This document shows positions 51,958 through 60,806 of a stretch of 64,000 bases of DNA, one piece after another. How positions within the stretch are numbered: the stretch's first letter is position 1; the number at the start of each line of letters is the position of its first letter. Below the pieces are notes generated by a model. It did no database searches, was not told the DNA's origin, and saw nothing but the letters and a program-made list of their open reading frames with translations. A program made the position numbers and the translations under genes. The DNA comes from Candidatus Zixiibacteriota bacterium. Its GTDB lineage: Bacteria; Desulfobacterota; Binatia; UBA9968. The stretch is taken from the NCBI GenBank assembly GCA_035574315.1, contig DATLYW010000049.1:1-64000 (forward strand), given 5' to 3'.

Positions 51958-53223
51958 TCAGGCCGCCCCAGTCTCGAGATATCTTGCCAGCAAAGCCACG
52001 CTGCGGTCGAGCACCTCGGGATCCTGCGAGGCCGCCCCATAGGCCCTCTCGCCGACGCTGCGGCAAAGCTCGGCGTCGGCGAGCAGCGCTCCGATCTCCC
52101 GGGCGAGATCGTGCTCTCCCCGGATCTCGATGCCGCCGCCGGCCTCCTTCAGGCGCGCCGCGATCTCCGCGAAATGCTCCGTGTGCGGACCGAACAGCAC
52201 CGGCTTGCGGCAGCGCGCCGGCTCGAGCAGGTTGTGACCGCCCGCCGCGACCAGGCTCCCGCCCACGAACGCCACATCCGCCGCGGCATAGAGATCGACG
52301 AGGTCGCCGAGCGTGTCGACCAGCGTCACGTCCTTGGCTCCCGTGAGCCGTCCGTCCAGCCGGCTCTTCCTGTCGAAGTCGAGCCCCTCGGCGCCGATGA
52401 GTTTTTCCACCTCGGCGAAACGCTCGGGATGGCGTGGCGCGAGCGCCATCCGGAGATCCGGAAAGCTCCGTTTGAGAGACGCGAAAGCCCGCAGCACGAT
52501 CTCTTCCTCCCCGCGGTGCGTGCTGCCCGCCACCCAGAGCCTGCCGCCCTCGGCGCGCGGGGTCCGCGTCGGAGATGCCGCCGCCAGCTTCAGGCTCCCG
52601 GTCACCGACACACGGCTCGGCTCGGCCCCCAGCCGCACGATCCGCTCCGCGTCTTCCCGCGACTGCATTCCCAGCGCATTGAAACAGGAAAGCGCCTCCC
52701 GGAACAGCCGCCCCCAGCGCGCGTAGCCGCGAACCGATCGCGTGGAGATCCGCCCGCTCAGGAGCAACGCCGGGATGCCGCGCCGCCGCGCCTCGCGCAG
52801 CAGGTTCGGCCAGATCTCGGTCTCGATGACGACCAGGGCCGCCGGATCGAACCTGGCGAGAGCCGAGCGAACGATCCACACCAGATCGAGCGGCGGATAG
52901 ACCACCATGTCGGCATGCGGATCCCTGCGCGCGGTCAGATGACCCGTGTGAGTGAAGGCGGAAAGCACGATCGGCCGGCCGGGAAATTCCTTCTTGAGGC
53001 GCGCGGTCAGCTCCCGCGTCCCGGTCACTTCTCCGACCGACGCGGCGTGAATCCAGATCGGCCGCTTTTTTCCTCCGGCCGGCAGCGCCGGATACCATCC
53101 CAGGCGCTGCAGCGCTCCGGCGCGAAACCGCGGGCCTGAAAGCAGAAGCAGTGGCGCGAGCGGCGCGGCGGCGGCCAATGCTGCCGCCCAGACCGTGTTG
53201 TAAATCGGATAAGCGGAACGCAC
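51958..53223 (-). CDS. waaA: 3-deoxy-D-manno-octulosonate (Kdo) transferase
   Basis: 421 residues. Adds Kdo to lipid IVA. An N-terminal hydrophobic anchor (YNTVWAAALAAAAPLAPLLLL) is followed by WIHAASVGEVTGTREL with the catalytic Glu, FDPAALVVIETEIWPNLL, VAGSTHRGEEEIVLRAF, and FVGGSLVAAGGHNLLEPARCRKPV near 325. Number of Kdo units added cannot be predicted from sequence. Ten bases separate it from msbA. Confidence 0.95.
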   Translation of the reverse strand: MRSAYPIYNTVWAAALAAAAPLAPLLLLSGPRFRAGALQRLGWYPALPAGGKKRPIWIHAASVGEVTGTRELTARLKKEFPGRPIVLSAFTHTGHLTARRDPHADMVVYPPLDLVWIVRSALARFDPAALVVIETEIWPNLLREARRRGIPALLLSGRISTRSVRGYARWGRLFREALSCFNALGMQSREDAERIVRLGAEPSRVSVTGSLKLAAASPTRTPRAEGGRLWVAGSTHRGEEEIVLRAFASLKRSFPDLRMALAPRHPERFAEVEKLIGAEGLDFDRKSRLDGRLTGAKDVTLVDTLGDLVDLYAAADVAFVGGSLVAAGGHNLLEPARCRKPVLFGPHTEHFAEIAARLKEAGGGIEIRGEHDLAREIGALLADAELCRSVGERAYGAASQDPEVLDRSVALLARYLETGAA

Positions 53224-53233
53224 GGGCGCCGTC

Positions 53234-54988
53234 CTAGTGCAGCGAGGCGCGGCCGGCCGAAGCTTCCTCCTCGAGAAGCTGCAGGCTGTAGAGGCGGCTG
53301 TATTCCCCCCGGCGCGCGATCAGCTCCTCGTGCGTTCCCTCCTCGGCGATCGTGCCGTCGACCAGCACCACGATCCGGTGGGCCTTGCGGATCGTGGAAA
53401 GCCGGTGCGCGATCACCAGCGTGGTCCGCTTGCTCACGAGGGCGTCCAGCGCCTCCTGCACGAGCTTCTCGGACTCGGAATCCAGCGCCGAGGTCGCTTC
53501 GTCCAGAATCAGAATGGGAGCGTCCTTGAGCAGCGCCCGGGCGATCGCCAGCCGCTGCCGTTGCCCGCCCGACAGCTGCAGCCCGAGCTCCCCGATCCGG
53601 GTGTCGTAGCCGTTCGGCAGGGCGCAGACGAACTCGTGCGCGTGCGCCGCCTTGGCCGCCGCGACCACCGCCTCGATCGCCAGGTCGGGGCGCCCGTAGG
53701 CGATGTTGTTGCGCACGGTGTCGTTGAACAGGAACGTGTGCTGCGTGACGATGCCGATCTGCGACCGCAGCGACCTGAGCGTCACGTCGCGGATGTCCAC
53801 GCCGTCGATCTTGATGCTGCCCGCCGTCACGTCGTAAAAGCGGGGAATCAGGTCGGCGAGCGTGCTCTTGCCGACGCCGCTCACCCCGACGACGGCCACC
53901 ATCTCGCCCGCCCGGATCTTGAGGTTGATGTTCTTCAAGACCGGTGTCGAGTCGTAGCGGAAGTGCACGTTCTGGAACTCGATCTCGCGCGCAAAGGGCG
54001 CTGCTTCCTTCGCGTGCGGCTTGTCCCGCACCGCCGGCACGACGTCGAGCACCTCGAAGACCCGCTCCGCCGCCGCCATTCCCTGGTGCACCGCCGTGTA
54101 CGTCCGCGTGAGCCCCTTGAACGGCTGGTACAGCAGGAACATCGCCGTCATGAACGCGTAGAAGTCGCCCTGGGTTCGCCCGCCGACGATGACGCTCCAG
54201 CCGCCGTACCAGATGATCGCGGCGATCGCGACGGACGCCAGCACCTCCATCGCCGGGGTCACCAGCGATTTCACCCGGCTGGCGCGCAGCGATTCCTTGA
54301 AGACCCGCAAGTTTTCGTCGGCGAACCTCCGGATCTCGTACTCCTCCATGCCGAAGGCCTTGACGATCCGGTTGCCTTGAATGCTCTCCTGCAGCAGCGC
54401 GGTGAGGTTCCCCGTGCTGATCTGGCCGCGGCGCGTGAAGCGCTTGATCTTCCGGCTGAAGCGCATGACCGGGAGCACCGACGCGGGGAAGACCACGAAC
54501 GCGATCGACGCCAGAACCCAGTCCTTGACGAAAGCGACCACGATCAGCACCGCCAGCGACGCGGAGTCGCGGATGAACGAGGCGACGGCGTCCGTCAGCG
54601 CGAAGCGCAGCAACAGGACGTCGCTGTTGACCCGGGAGATCAACGTCCCCGTGGGATGCTGGTGGAAAAACGACACCGGCAGGAACTGCATTCGCTCGTT
54701 CATGGCGTTGCGGATGTCGTTGACGATCCTGAGGCCGACGTAGTCCCCGAGATAGCTCTGGCCGAAGTTGACCAGCCCGCGGAAGACGAACACCGCCACC
54801 ACCAGGCCCGGCACGACGGAAAGCATGGCTGGGTCCTTGCGTCCGAACACGTCGTCCGTGACCCTCTGCACCAGGAAGGGGATCGCCCCTTCCGTCGCGC
54901 TGTAGCCCAGCATGCAGACCATGCTCAGGATGAAATAGGGCCACACGTAGGGCTTGAGAAAAAAGAGGAGCCTGGAATAGAGCTTCAT
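53234..54988 (-). CDS. msbA: lipid A export ABC transporter MsbA
   Basis: 584 residues, half-size exporter. Six transmembrane helices occupy residues about 12-310, then the ATPase: Walker A GVSGVGKSTLADLIPRFYDV near 375, signature LSGGQRQRLAIARALL, Walker B ILILDEATSALDSESEKLV and the H-loop in LVIAHRLSTI. Flips core-lipid A to the periplasmic face. ATG at 54988 overlaps the lpxB stop; position in the lpx operon backs MsbA over another ABC exporter. Confidence 0.93.
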   Translation of the reverse strand: MKLYSRLLFFLKPYVWPYFILSMVCMLGYSATEGAIPFLVQRVTDDVFGRKDPAMLSVVPGLVVAVFVFRGLVNFGQSYLGDYVGLRIVNDIRNAMNERMQFLPVSFFHQHPTGTLISRVNSDVLLLRFALTDAVASFIRDSASLAVLIVVAFVKDWVLASIAFVVFPASVLPVMRFSRKIKRFTRRGQISTGNLTALLQESIQGNRIVKAFGMEEYEIRRFADENLRVFKESLRASRVKSLVTPAMEVLASVAIAAIIWYGGWSVIVGGRTQGDFYAFMTAMFLLYQPFKGLTRTYTAVHQGMAAAERVFEVLDVVPAVRDKPHAKEAAPFAREIEFQNVHFRYDSTPVLKNINLKIRAGEMVAVVGVSGVGKSTLADLIPRFYDVTAGSIKIDGVDIRDVTLRSLRSQIGIVTQHTFLFNDTVRNNIAYGRPDLAIEAVVAAAKAAHAHEFVCALPNGYDTRIGELGLQLSGGQRQRLAIARALLKDAPILILDEATSALDSESEKLVQEALDALVSKRTTLVIAHRLSTIRKAHRIVVLVDGTIAEEGTHEELIARRGEYSRLYSLQLLEEEASAGRASLH

Positions 54989-56157
54989 GTCGCGAACGCC
55001 TCGCCCCGGCCGCGCGCCGGCTCCATCAGCTCGAAGGCGAGGCCGGCGACCCGCCGGGCCGCGCCGGGCGCACCGAGCTTCGCTTTCAGCCCGCGCAATT
55101 TCTCGATCGTGCTTCGACGGACTTGCGGATCGTCCAGGAACCGGCGGCTTTCCCGCACCAGCGCTTCCGGCGTCAACTGGCCCTGGATCAGCTCCGGCGC
55201 CACCCGCTCTCCGGCGACGATGTTGACGAGCCCGACGTGCTCGACGTCGACCAGCAGCCGCGCCAGCCAGTAGGTCGGCCACGCCAGGCGGTAGACGATG
55301 ACGGTCGGCTTGAGGAGAAGCGCCGCTTCGAGCGTCGCCGTGCCCGACGCCGCCCAGACGAGATCCGCGGCGTTGAGCGCTTCGTAGCGCTCCTCTTCGA
55401 CGACCGGCACGCGCAGCGGGCAGCGCCCCAGGAGCTCGTCGAGCCGCGGGCGCTCCACCGTGGTCGCGCGGACGCAGAAGAACTGAACCTCACGCTCGCT
55501 TCGGTAGCGTGCCGCAGCCTCGAGAAAGACCGGCAGGTGGTAGTCGACCTCGTTGCGCCGGCTTCCTGGCATCAGCCCGATCGTCGGCGTTTCGGGGTCG
55601 AGCCCCATGCTCTCCAGCACGGTCGCCCGCTCCTTTTTCGCCTCGACGAGGTCGAGCAGCGGATGGCCGACGAAGCTCACGTTCGCTCCGTGAACGCCGT
55701 ACAGCCCCACCTCGAACGGGAAAACCACCGCCATCGCGTCGACGAGCCGCGCGATCTTCCGCGCGCGCCCCTTGCGCCACGCCCACACCTGCGGCGCGAT
55801 GTAGTAGAGCACCGGGATGCCGAGCTTTTTCGCGAGCCTTGCCAGCCGCAGATTGAATTCCGGAAAGTCGATCAGAAGGAGCAGGTCCGGCCGCCGCCGG
55901 CGCAGCGCCTGCCGCGCGGCGCGCAGCGCCGCCCAGATGCTCCCGAGCTTCCCGGCCAGCTCGACCAGCCCCATCCCGGCCAACCGTTCCGCGTTCTCGA
56001 GCGCCTCGAAACGCGTCTTGCCCAGCTGCTCCCCCCCGATGCCGAAGATCTCGACGGCCGGGTCGCGCTCGTGGATCGCCCGCACCACTCCCGCGCCGTG
56101 CATGTCCCCCGACGCCTCGCCCACCACCAGCATGATCCGTCTGGCCCGCGACGCCAT
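54985..56157 (-). CDS. lpxB: lipid A disaccharide synthase
   Basis: 390 residues, GT19. Joins UDP-diacylglucosamine and lipid X. MLVVGEASGDMHGAGVVRAI near 9-28, PDLLLLIDFPEFNLRLARLAKK, VLYYIAPQVWAWRKGRARKI and MPGSRRNEVDYHLPVFLEAA near 210 are the family hallmarks; SGTATLEAALLLKPTVIVYR follows. ATG at 56157 overlaps the oxidoreductase stop (TGATG). Confidence 0.95.
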   Translation of the reverse strand: MASRARRIMLVVGEASGDMHGAGVVRAIHERDPAVEIFGIGGEQLGKTRFEALENAERLAGMGLVELAGKLGSIWAALRAARQALRRRRPDLLLLIDFPEFNLRLARLAKKLGIPVLYYIAPQVWAWRKGRARKIARLVDAMAVVFPFEVGLYGVHGANVSFVGHPLLDLVEAKKERATVLESMGLDPETPTIGLMPGSRRNEVDYHLPVFLEAAARYRSEREVQFFCVRATTVERPRLDELLGRCPLRVPVVEEERYEALNAADLVWAASGTATLEAALLLKPTVIVYRLAWPTYWLARLLVDVEHVGLVNIVAGERVAPELIQGQLTPEALVRESRRFLDDPQVRRSTIEKLRGLKAKLGAPGAARRVAGLAFELMEPARGRGEAFAT

Positions 56158-57083
56158 CAAAGCTGGGCGCTGATCATCGACGCGATTTCCAGCGCCCGCA
56201 CCCCGTCCACGCCGCTCACCACCGGAGCCTTTCGTTCCCGGACACAGTCCAGGAACGAATCGATCTCGTCCGCCAGCGCGTCGCCCTCCTGGAACTCGAC
56301 CTCCTCGCCCCGGATGTCGAGCCAGCCGCCTCCGGGCGGCGGCTTGCGAAAGATCTGTGCCCGCCGCCGATCGTAGTCGATCGAGATGTAGGCGTCCGGC
56401 TGGAAGAAGCGCACCTTGCGCTCGCGTTTCATGGAAACCCGACTCGCGGTGACGTTGGCGATGCAGCCGCTCGCGAACGCGATGCGCGCGTTCGCGATGT
56501 CCGGCTTGTCGGTCAGCACCGGAACCCCGACCGCCTCGACCCGTTCGACCGCCGACCCGACGAGGCTCGCGATCACGTCGATGTCGTGGATCATGAGATC
56601 GAGCACGACGTCGACGTCCGTGCCGCGGTCGATGAAAGGCGCCAGTCGGTGGCACTCGACGAACCTCGGTTCGCGGATCACCCCTTCGAGCCGGCGGATC
56701 GCCGGGTTGAACCGCTCGAGGTGCCCCACCTGAAGAATCCGGCTTCCCGCCGCCGCCAGGTCCACCAGCGCCCGCCCCTCTTCGACCGTCGCCGCCAGCG
56801 GCTTTTCGACCAGCACGTCCACTCCCGCCTTCAGGAAATCGGTCGCCACCCGCCGGTGCTCCCGCGTCGGCACCGCGATGCTGACGCACTGCACCCGGCC
56901 AAGCAGCTCGCGATAGTCGGTGAAGGCCGCCGTTTTGAGACGGGAAGCGATCTCGCGGCACCGCTCCTCATCGATGTCCGCCACCCCCACCAGCCGCGCT
57001 TTGGGTGACCGGGCGTACTTTTCGGCGTGGAATTTCCCCAGGTAACCCACCCCGACAACCCCGACGGCGATCCGTTCATCCAT
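56157..57083 (-). CDS. Gfo/Idh/MocA family oxidoreductase
   Basis: 308 residues. Rossmann N-terminus VGVVGVGYLGKFHAEKYA (7-24), ADIDEERCREIA, the catalytic-type EKPLAATVEEG near 93 and the dimerisation domain with GHLERFNPAIRRLEGV. Members in lpx operons resemble GnnA, which oxidises UDP-GlcNAc for a diamino lipid A sugar, but no GnnB-type aminotransferase is found here, so the function is open. The ATG at 57083 has AAGGA seven bases upstream; an ATG two codons earlier is too close to it. Confidence 0.85.
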   Translation of the reverse strand: MDERIAVGVVGVGYLGKFHAEKYARSPKARLVGVADIDEERCREIASRLKTAAFTDYRELLGRVQCVSIAVPTREHRRVATDFLKAGVDVLVEKPLAATVEEGRALVDLAAAGSRILQVGHLERFNPAIRRLEGVIREPRFVECHRLAPFIDRGTDVDVVLDLMIHDIDVIASLVGSAVERVEAVGVPVLTDKPDIANARIAFASGCIANVTASRVSMKRERKVRFFQPDAYISIDYDRRRAQIFRKPPPGGGWLDIRGEEVEFQEGDALADEIDSFLDCVRERKAPVVSGVDGVRALEIASMISAQL

Positions 57084-57102
57084 GCCCATGTCCTTGTTTT
57101 CT

Positions 57103-57909
57103 CTACTCGGCCACGCCGATGACTGCAATGCCGGCCGCATCCGCCTCCCGGATCACCTGCTCTTTTTCGAGGAGCAGCGTCTTGCCGGCTTCTACTGCCA
57201 GCGCCGCCGCGCGCGAGCGCCGCAGGCAATGGATCGTCTCGACCCCGGCGACCGGTACGTCGAAACGTAGGTCCTGTCCGGGCTTGCTCGTCTTCACCAC
57301 CACGCAACCCGCCCCGGCGAGCTCGCCCCCGCGCTCGATGGCGGCATCGGTTCCCTCCACCGCCTCGACGGCGACCACCACCTGCTTCTTGACCACCACG
57401 GTCTGGCCGATTCCCAGGCGCCCGATTTCCTTGGCGGCGCGAAACCCGAGCCTGATGTCCGCCCACTGCGCTTCGGTGGGGCGGCGCCGCGTGAGCACCC
57501 CTGCGCCGGCAAGGCTGTGCGAGAGACAGAGCGTGGAGTCCACCACGCGGATCCCTTCGCCCTCGAGCTCGGCCGCGACTCCCCGCAGCAGGGCGTCGTC
57601 GTCGCGCCGCCGCATCCGCGCCAGAAAGGCCGCGCCGCGCAGATCGGGCCGGAAATTGTCGAACAGCCGCGCCTTGCGAATCCCGCCGGCAAAAACCGCC
57701 TCGGCCACTCCCGCGCGCCGCAGCACGCGGATGATCTTGCCGAGCTGGCCGACGTAGACCCACGTGACGTCGCCGACGATCCGCTCGATCTCCTCCGCGG
57801 TCTCACCCCGGTGCGCCACCGCGACCAGCTCGAAGCCCTCGCGCTTCGCCTCGCGCGCGAAGATCAACGGGAACCTGCCGTTCCCTGCAATCAAACCCAG
57901 TCGTCTCAC
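57103..57909 (-). CDS. lpxI: UDP-2,3-diacylglucosamine pyrophosphatase LpxI
   Basis: About 268 residues. Makes lipid X from UDP-2,3-diacyl-GlcN, replacing the unrelated LpxH. RLGLIAGNGRFPLIFAREAK at the start, VGQLGKIIRVLRRAGV near 58, FAGGIRKARLFDNFRPDLRG and the C-terminal GQTVVVKKQVVVAVEAVEGTDAA with SKPGQDLRFDVPVAG match LpxI. Start could be GTG at 57909 or one of two codons just upstream; no clear ribosome site. Lies between lpxA and the oxidoreductase. Confidence 0.93.
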   Translation of the reverse strand: MRRLGLIAGNGRFPLIFAREAKREGFELVAVAHRGETAEEIERIVGDVTWVYVGQLGKIIRVLRRAGVAEAVFAGGIRKARLFDNFRPDLRGAAFLARMRRRDDDALLRGVAAELEGEGIRVVDSTLCLSHSLAGAGVLTRRRPTEAQWADIRLGFRAAKEIGRLGIGQTVVVKKQVVVAVEAVEGTDAAIERGGELAGAGCVVVKTSKPGQDLRFDVPVAGVETIHCLRRSRAAALAVEAGKTLLLEKEQVIREADAAGIAVIGVAE

Positions 57910-57945
57910 GGGCACCAAGCCGGCCTGTCGGAGCCGCGCGGAGGG

Positions 57946-58722
57946 CTACCGGCAGATCCCCCGCTGGGAGGAGGCGATGAAGCGGACCAACGTCTCGATC
58001 TCGGGCGTCTGCGGAACCTCGCGCCTGACCCTTTCCAGAGCGTCCTTCGTCTTGAGCTTCGACTTGAAGATGATTCGGTACGCCTTCTTGAGCGCGTCGA
58101 TCTGCTCTCTCGTGAAGCGGCGCCGCCGCAGTCCTTCGATGTTCAGGCCGTGCAGCCTCGCTCTGTCTCCGGTCGCGTTGCAGTAGGGCGGAACGTCCTT
58201 CGAAACCATCGACCCCGCCCCCACGATGGCCCCCGTCCCGATGCGCGAGAACTGGTGAATCCCGACCAGGCCGCCCACGATGACGTAGTCCTCGATCACC
58301 ACGTGCCCCCCGAGCGTCGCCCCGTTGGCCACGATGTTGTGATTTCCGAGCAGGCAGTCGTGGGCGATGTGGCAGTACATCATCAGGAGGTTATGATCGC
58401 CCACGCGGGTCACCATCCCGCCGGCCGCGGTCCCGGGATTGACGGATACGAACTCGCGCAGAGTGTTGTAGTTGCCGATAATCAGCTCGCTCGGCTCGCC
58501 CTTGTACTTGAGGTCCTGCGGCGCCAATCCGACGGTCGCGTACGGGAAGATCACGTTGCCCTCGCCGATCGTGGTGCGCCCCTCGATCACCACGTGCGGC
58601 TTCACCTTGGTGCCCCGCCCGATCTTCACATCGGGCCCGATGATCGAATAGGCTCCGATCTCGACGTCCGGGTCCAGCTCCGCGCGCGGGTCGACAATCG
58701 CCGTCTGGTGAATCCTGGCCAT
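57946..58722 (-). CDS. lpxA: UDP-N-acetylglucosamine O-acyltransferase
   Basis: 258 residues, left-handed beta helix of hexapeptide repeats (VDPRAELDPDVEIGAYSIIG, VTRVGDHNLLMMYCHIAHDC with the catalytic His). C-terminal helical domain REQIDALKKAYRIIF. First step of lipid A synthesis; the acyl length is set by residues I cannot judge safely. Seventeen bases follow fabZ. Confidence 0.95.
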   Translation of the reverse strand: MARIHQTAIVDPRAELDPDVEIGAYSIIGPDVKIGRGTKVKPHVVIEGRTTIGEGNVIFPYATVGLAPQDLKYKGEPSELIIGNYNTLREFVSVNPGTAAGGMVTRVGDHNLLMMYCHIAHDCLLGNHNIVANGATLGGHVVIEDYVIVGGLVGIHQFSRIGTGAIVGAGSMVSKDVPPYCNATGDRARLHGLNIEGLRRRRFTREQIDALKKAYRIIFKSKLKTKDALERVRREVPQTPEIETLVRFIASSQRGICR

Positions 58723-58738
58723 CCGGAGTCCCGCGCGA

Positions 58739-59185
58739 TCAAGCCTCCTGGCCGAGGTCGACTTCCATGGCCGAAATCTCGGCCTGTGCGACGACCTTGC
58801 CGTCCACCAAGGCGATGCCCTGCATCTTCCAGTACGATCCGCGCCGCTTGAGGCAGGTCAGCTCCAGCCGCAGCTGGTCTCCCGGCTCCACGGGCTTCTT
58901 GAACTTCACGTTGTCCAGCCCGGTGAGCACGAAGACCTTGTTGTCCTCCGCCGGACCGCGCGCCTGATGCGCGAAGAGCGCCCCGACCTGGGCCATCGCC
59001 TCGCAAATCAGCACCCCGGGCATTACCGGCCTCCCGGGAAAGTGGCCCTGAAAGAAGCTCTCGTTGAACGATACGTTCTTGATCCCCACGATCTTCTCCT
59101 CGCCGTGGATTTCGACGATGCGATCCACCAGCAGGAAGGGATAGCGGTGCGGGAGATACCTGAGGATCTGCTTGACGTCGAGCAT
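58739..59185 (-). CDS. fabZ: (3R)-hydroxyacyl-ACP dehydratase FabZ
   Basis: 148 residues, hot-dog fold. [20 protein letters not shown] near the start, [23 protein letters not shown] (split here, about 44-67) containing the catalytic His of HFPG and the Glu of ICEAMAQ. Competes with LpxA/LpxD for hydroxyacyl-ACP, so its place between lpxD and lpxA is conserved. Confidence 0.95.
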   Translation of the reverse strand: MLDVKQILRYLPHRYPFLLVDRIVEIHGEEKIVGIKNVSFNESFFQGHFPGRPVMPGVLICEAMAQVGALFAHQARGPAEDNKVFVLTGLDNVKFKKPVEPGDQLRLELTCLKRRGSYWKMQGIALVDGKVVAQAEISAMEVDLGQEA

Positions 59186-59212
59186 GGGGATCTCGTTCCT
59201 TTCAAGGCCGGG

Positions 59213-60250
59213 TCACGACCGCCCCAATTTCTTCTCCAGCGCCCGCACCGCCGCCCACAACGCGGGCAGCTCCGGGAGCAGCGCCATGACCCGCAGCCAC
59301 TGCCGGTGCGGAGCGGCCTCGATCCCGCCCGAGAGCACCGCGCCTGCCGGAACGTCCCGGGGAATGCCGGACTGCGGTCCGATCTTGGCCCCGTCGCCGA
59401 TCACGACGTGATTGACGACCCCCGCCTGACCGGCCAGAATGACGTTGCGGCCGATCCGCGTGCTTCCCGCCACCCCCGCCTGCGCCGCGATCACGCTGTT
59501 CTCGCCAACGGTCACATTGTGCGCGATCTGAACCAGATTGTCGATTTTCACGCCCCGCCGGATCACGGTGCGGCCGAGCGTCGCGCGGTCGATCGTGCTG
59601 TTCGCTCCGATCTCCACGTCGTCCTCGATCTCGACCACGCCCACCTGCGGGATCTTGACCCGCCCCTCTCCCTCGCCCGCGTAACCGAAGCCATCCGCGC
59701 CGATCACCACGCCGGCGTGCAGCACCACGCGGTCTCCGATCCTGCAGCCTTCCCGGACCACGACGTTCGGATGCAGCACGCAGTCGCGCCCGATCGACAC
59801 CCCCTCGCCCACGAACACTCCGGGAAAGAGGACCGTTCGCTCGCCGACCGAGGCGCCGCGCCCGACGAACACGTTGGGATAGACCGTCGCCTCCGGGGCC
59901 ACGCGCGCTTCCGGGTCAACGTGCGCCCCGGCGCTGACGCCCGCTCTACGCCTCGGGGCCGGGTGGAACAGCTGCAGGACCTTTGCGAAGGCGACGTAGG
60001 GGTCCGCCGCCTTCAGCAGCGCAGGCCCGGGCTTTGCGGCCGCCGGGATCGCTCCCCGCCCGACGATGACCGCGCTGGCCCGGGTGCGCTCGAGGTGCTT
60101 CGCGTAGCGCGGATTGGCCAGAAACGTGATCGCGCCCGGACCCGCTTCGTCGATCGGTGCGACCTTCGTGATGACGAGGCCGCCGTCGCCGAGGACCTCC
60201 CCGCCGACCGCCCGCGCCAGCTCGGAGAGGGTCTTGGTCGTGGTGCTCAC
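59213..60250 (-). CDS. lpxD: UDP-3-O-acylglucosamine N-acyltransferase
   Basis: 345 residues. An N-terminal uridine-binding domain ([21 protein letters not shown]) is followed by hexapeptide repeats ([41 protein letters not shown]) with the catalytic His near [21 protein letters not shown]-terminal helix [24 protein letters not shown]. Third lipid A enzyme. Its ATG overlaps the skp stop. Confidence 0.95.
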   Translation of the reverse strand: MSTTTKTLSELARAVGGEVLGDGGLVITKVAPIDEAGPGAITFLANPRYAKHLERTRASAVIVGRGAIPAAAKPGPALLKAADPYVAFAKVLQLFHPAPRRRAGVSAGAHVDPEARVAPEATVYPNVFVGRGASVGERTVLFPGVFVGEGVSIGRDCVLHPNVVVREGCRIGDRVVLHAGVVIGADGFGYAGEGEGRVKIPQVGVVEIEDDVEIGANSTIDRATLGRTVIRRGVKIDNLVQIAHNVTVGENSVIAAQAGVAGSTRIGRNVILAGQAGVVNHVVIGDGAKIGPQSGIPRDVPAGAVLSGGIEAAPHRQWLRVMALLPELPALWAAVRALEKKLGRS

Positions 60251-60762
60251 TTCCCCTTGACGCGGCTGTTGTAGACTTCCACCACCTTGTTGGTGATGTC
60301 AATCCCCTGGTCGCTGTAGAGTATCTGATTGCGCTCCAGAATCAGCGTGAACTTCTCCGACTTGCCCACCTCTGCGACGATCTTTTCCAGGTCCCGGAGA
60401 ATATCCGAGGTCATCATCCCTTCCTTCTGCCTGAGCTCCTGCTGGTTGTCCTGCATCGCGCGCTGGTAGTTGACGATCCGCCGCTGGAGATCCGCTTCCA
60501 GGTTCCGCCGCTCCTCTTCCTTGAGCAGCGGCCCTTTCTTGTCGAGATCCGCCTTCAACCGCTCCAGCTCCTGCTTCTCCTTGAGCAGCTCCGCCTCGAC
60601 CTTCTTGACCTGAGCCTGGAATTTCTCCTTGGCCCGCTTGCCCGCCTGCGACTCGGTGATCGCGCGCTGGATGTCGATAAAGCCGATCTTGATCCTGTCC
60701 TGCGCCGGCGCCGGAGCCGCAAACAGCACGACGACGCACACGATCCACAACCAATGCTTCAC
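60247..60762 (-). CDS. skp: OmpH/Skp family periplasmic chaperone
   Basis: 171 residues. A signal peptide ([20 protein letters not shown]) is cleaved probably after APA; the mature part begins [21 protein letters not shown] and continues as long charged coiled-coil helices (about 45-115), the tentacles that hold unfolded outer-membrane proteins. C-terminal [20 protein letters not shown] closes the trimer core. Conserved bamA-skp-lpxD order. Confidence 0.93.
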   Translation of the reverse strand: MKHWLWIVCVVVLFAAPAPAQDRIKIGFIDIQRAITESQAGKRAKEKFQAQVKKVEAELLKEKQELERLKADLDKKGPLLKEEERRNLEADLQRRIVNYQRAMQDNQQELRQKEGMMTSDILRDLEKIVAEVGKSEKFTLILERNQILYSDQGIDITNKVVEVYNSRVKGK

Positions 60763-60806
60763 TCAGACCTCCCGGAACCCCTCGAGTTTTTTGAAAGAAA
60801 GACCAA

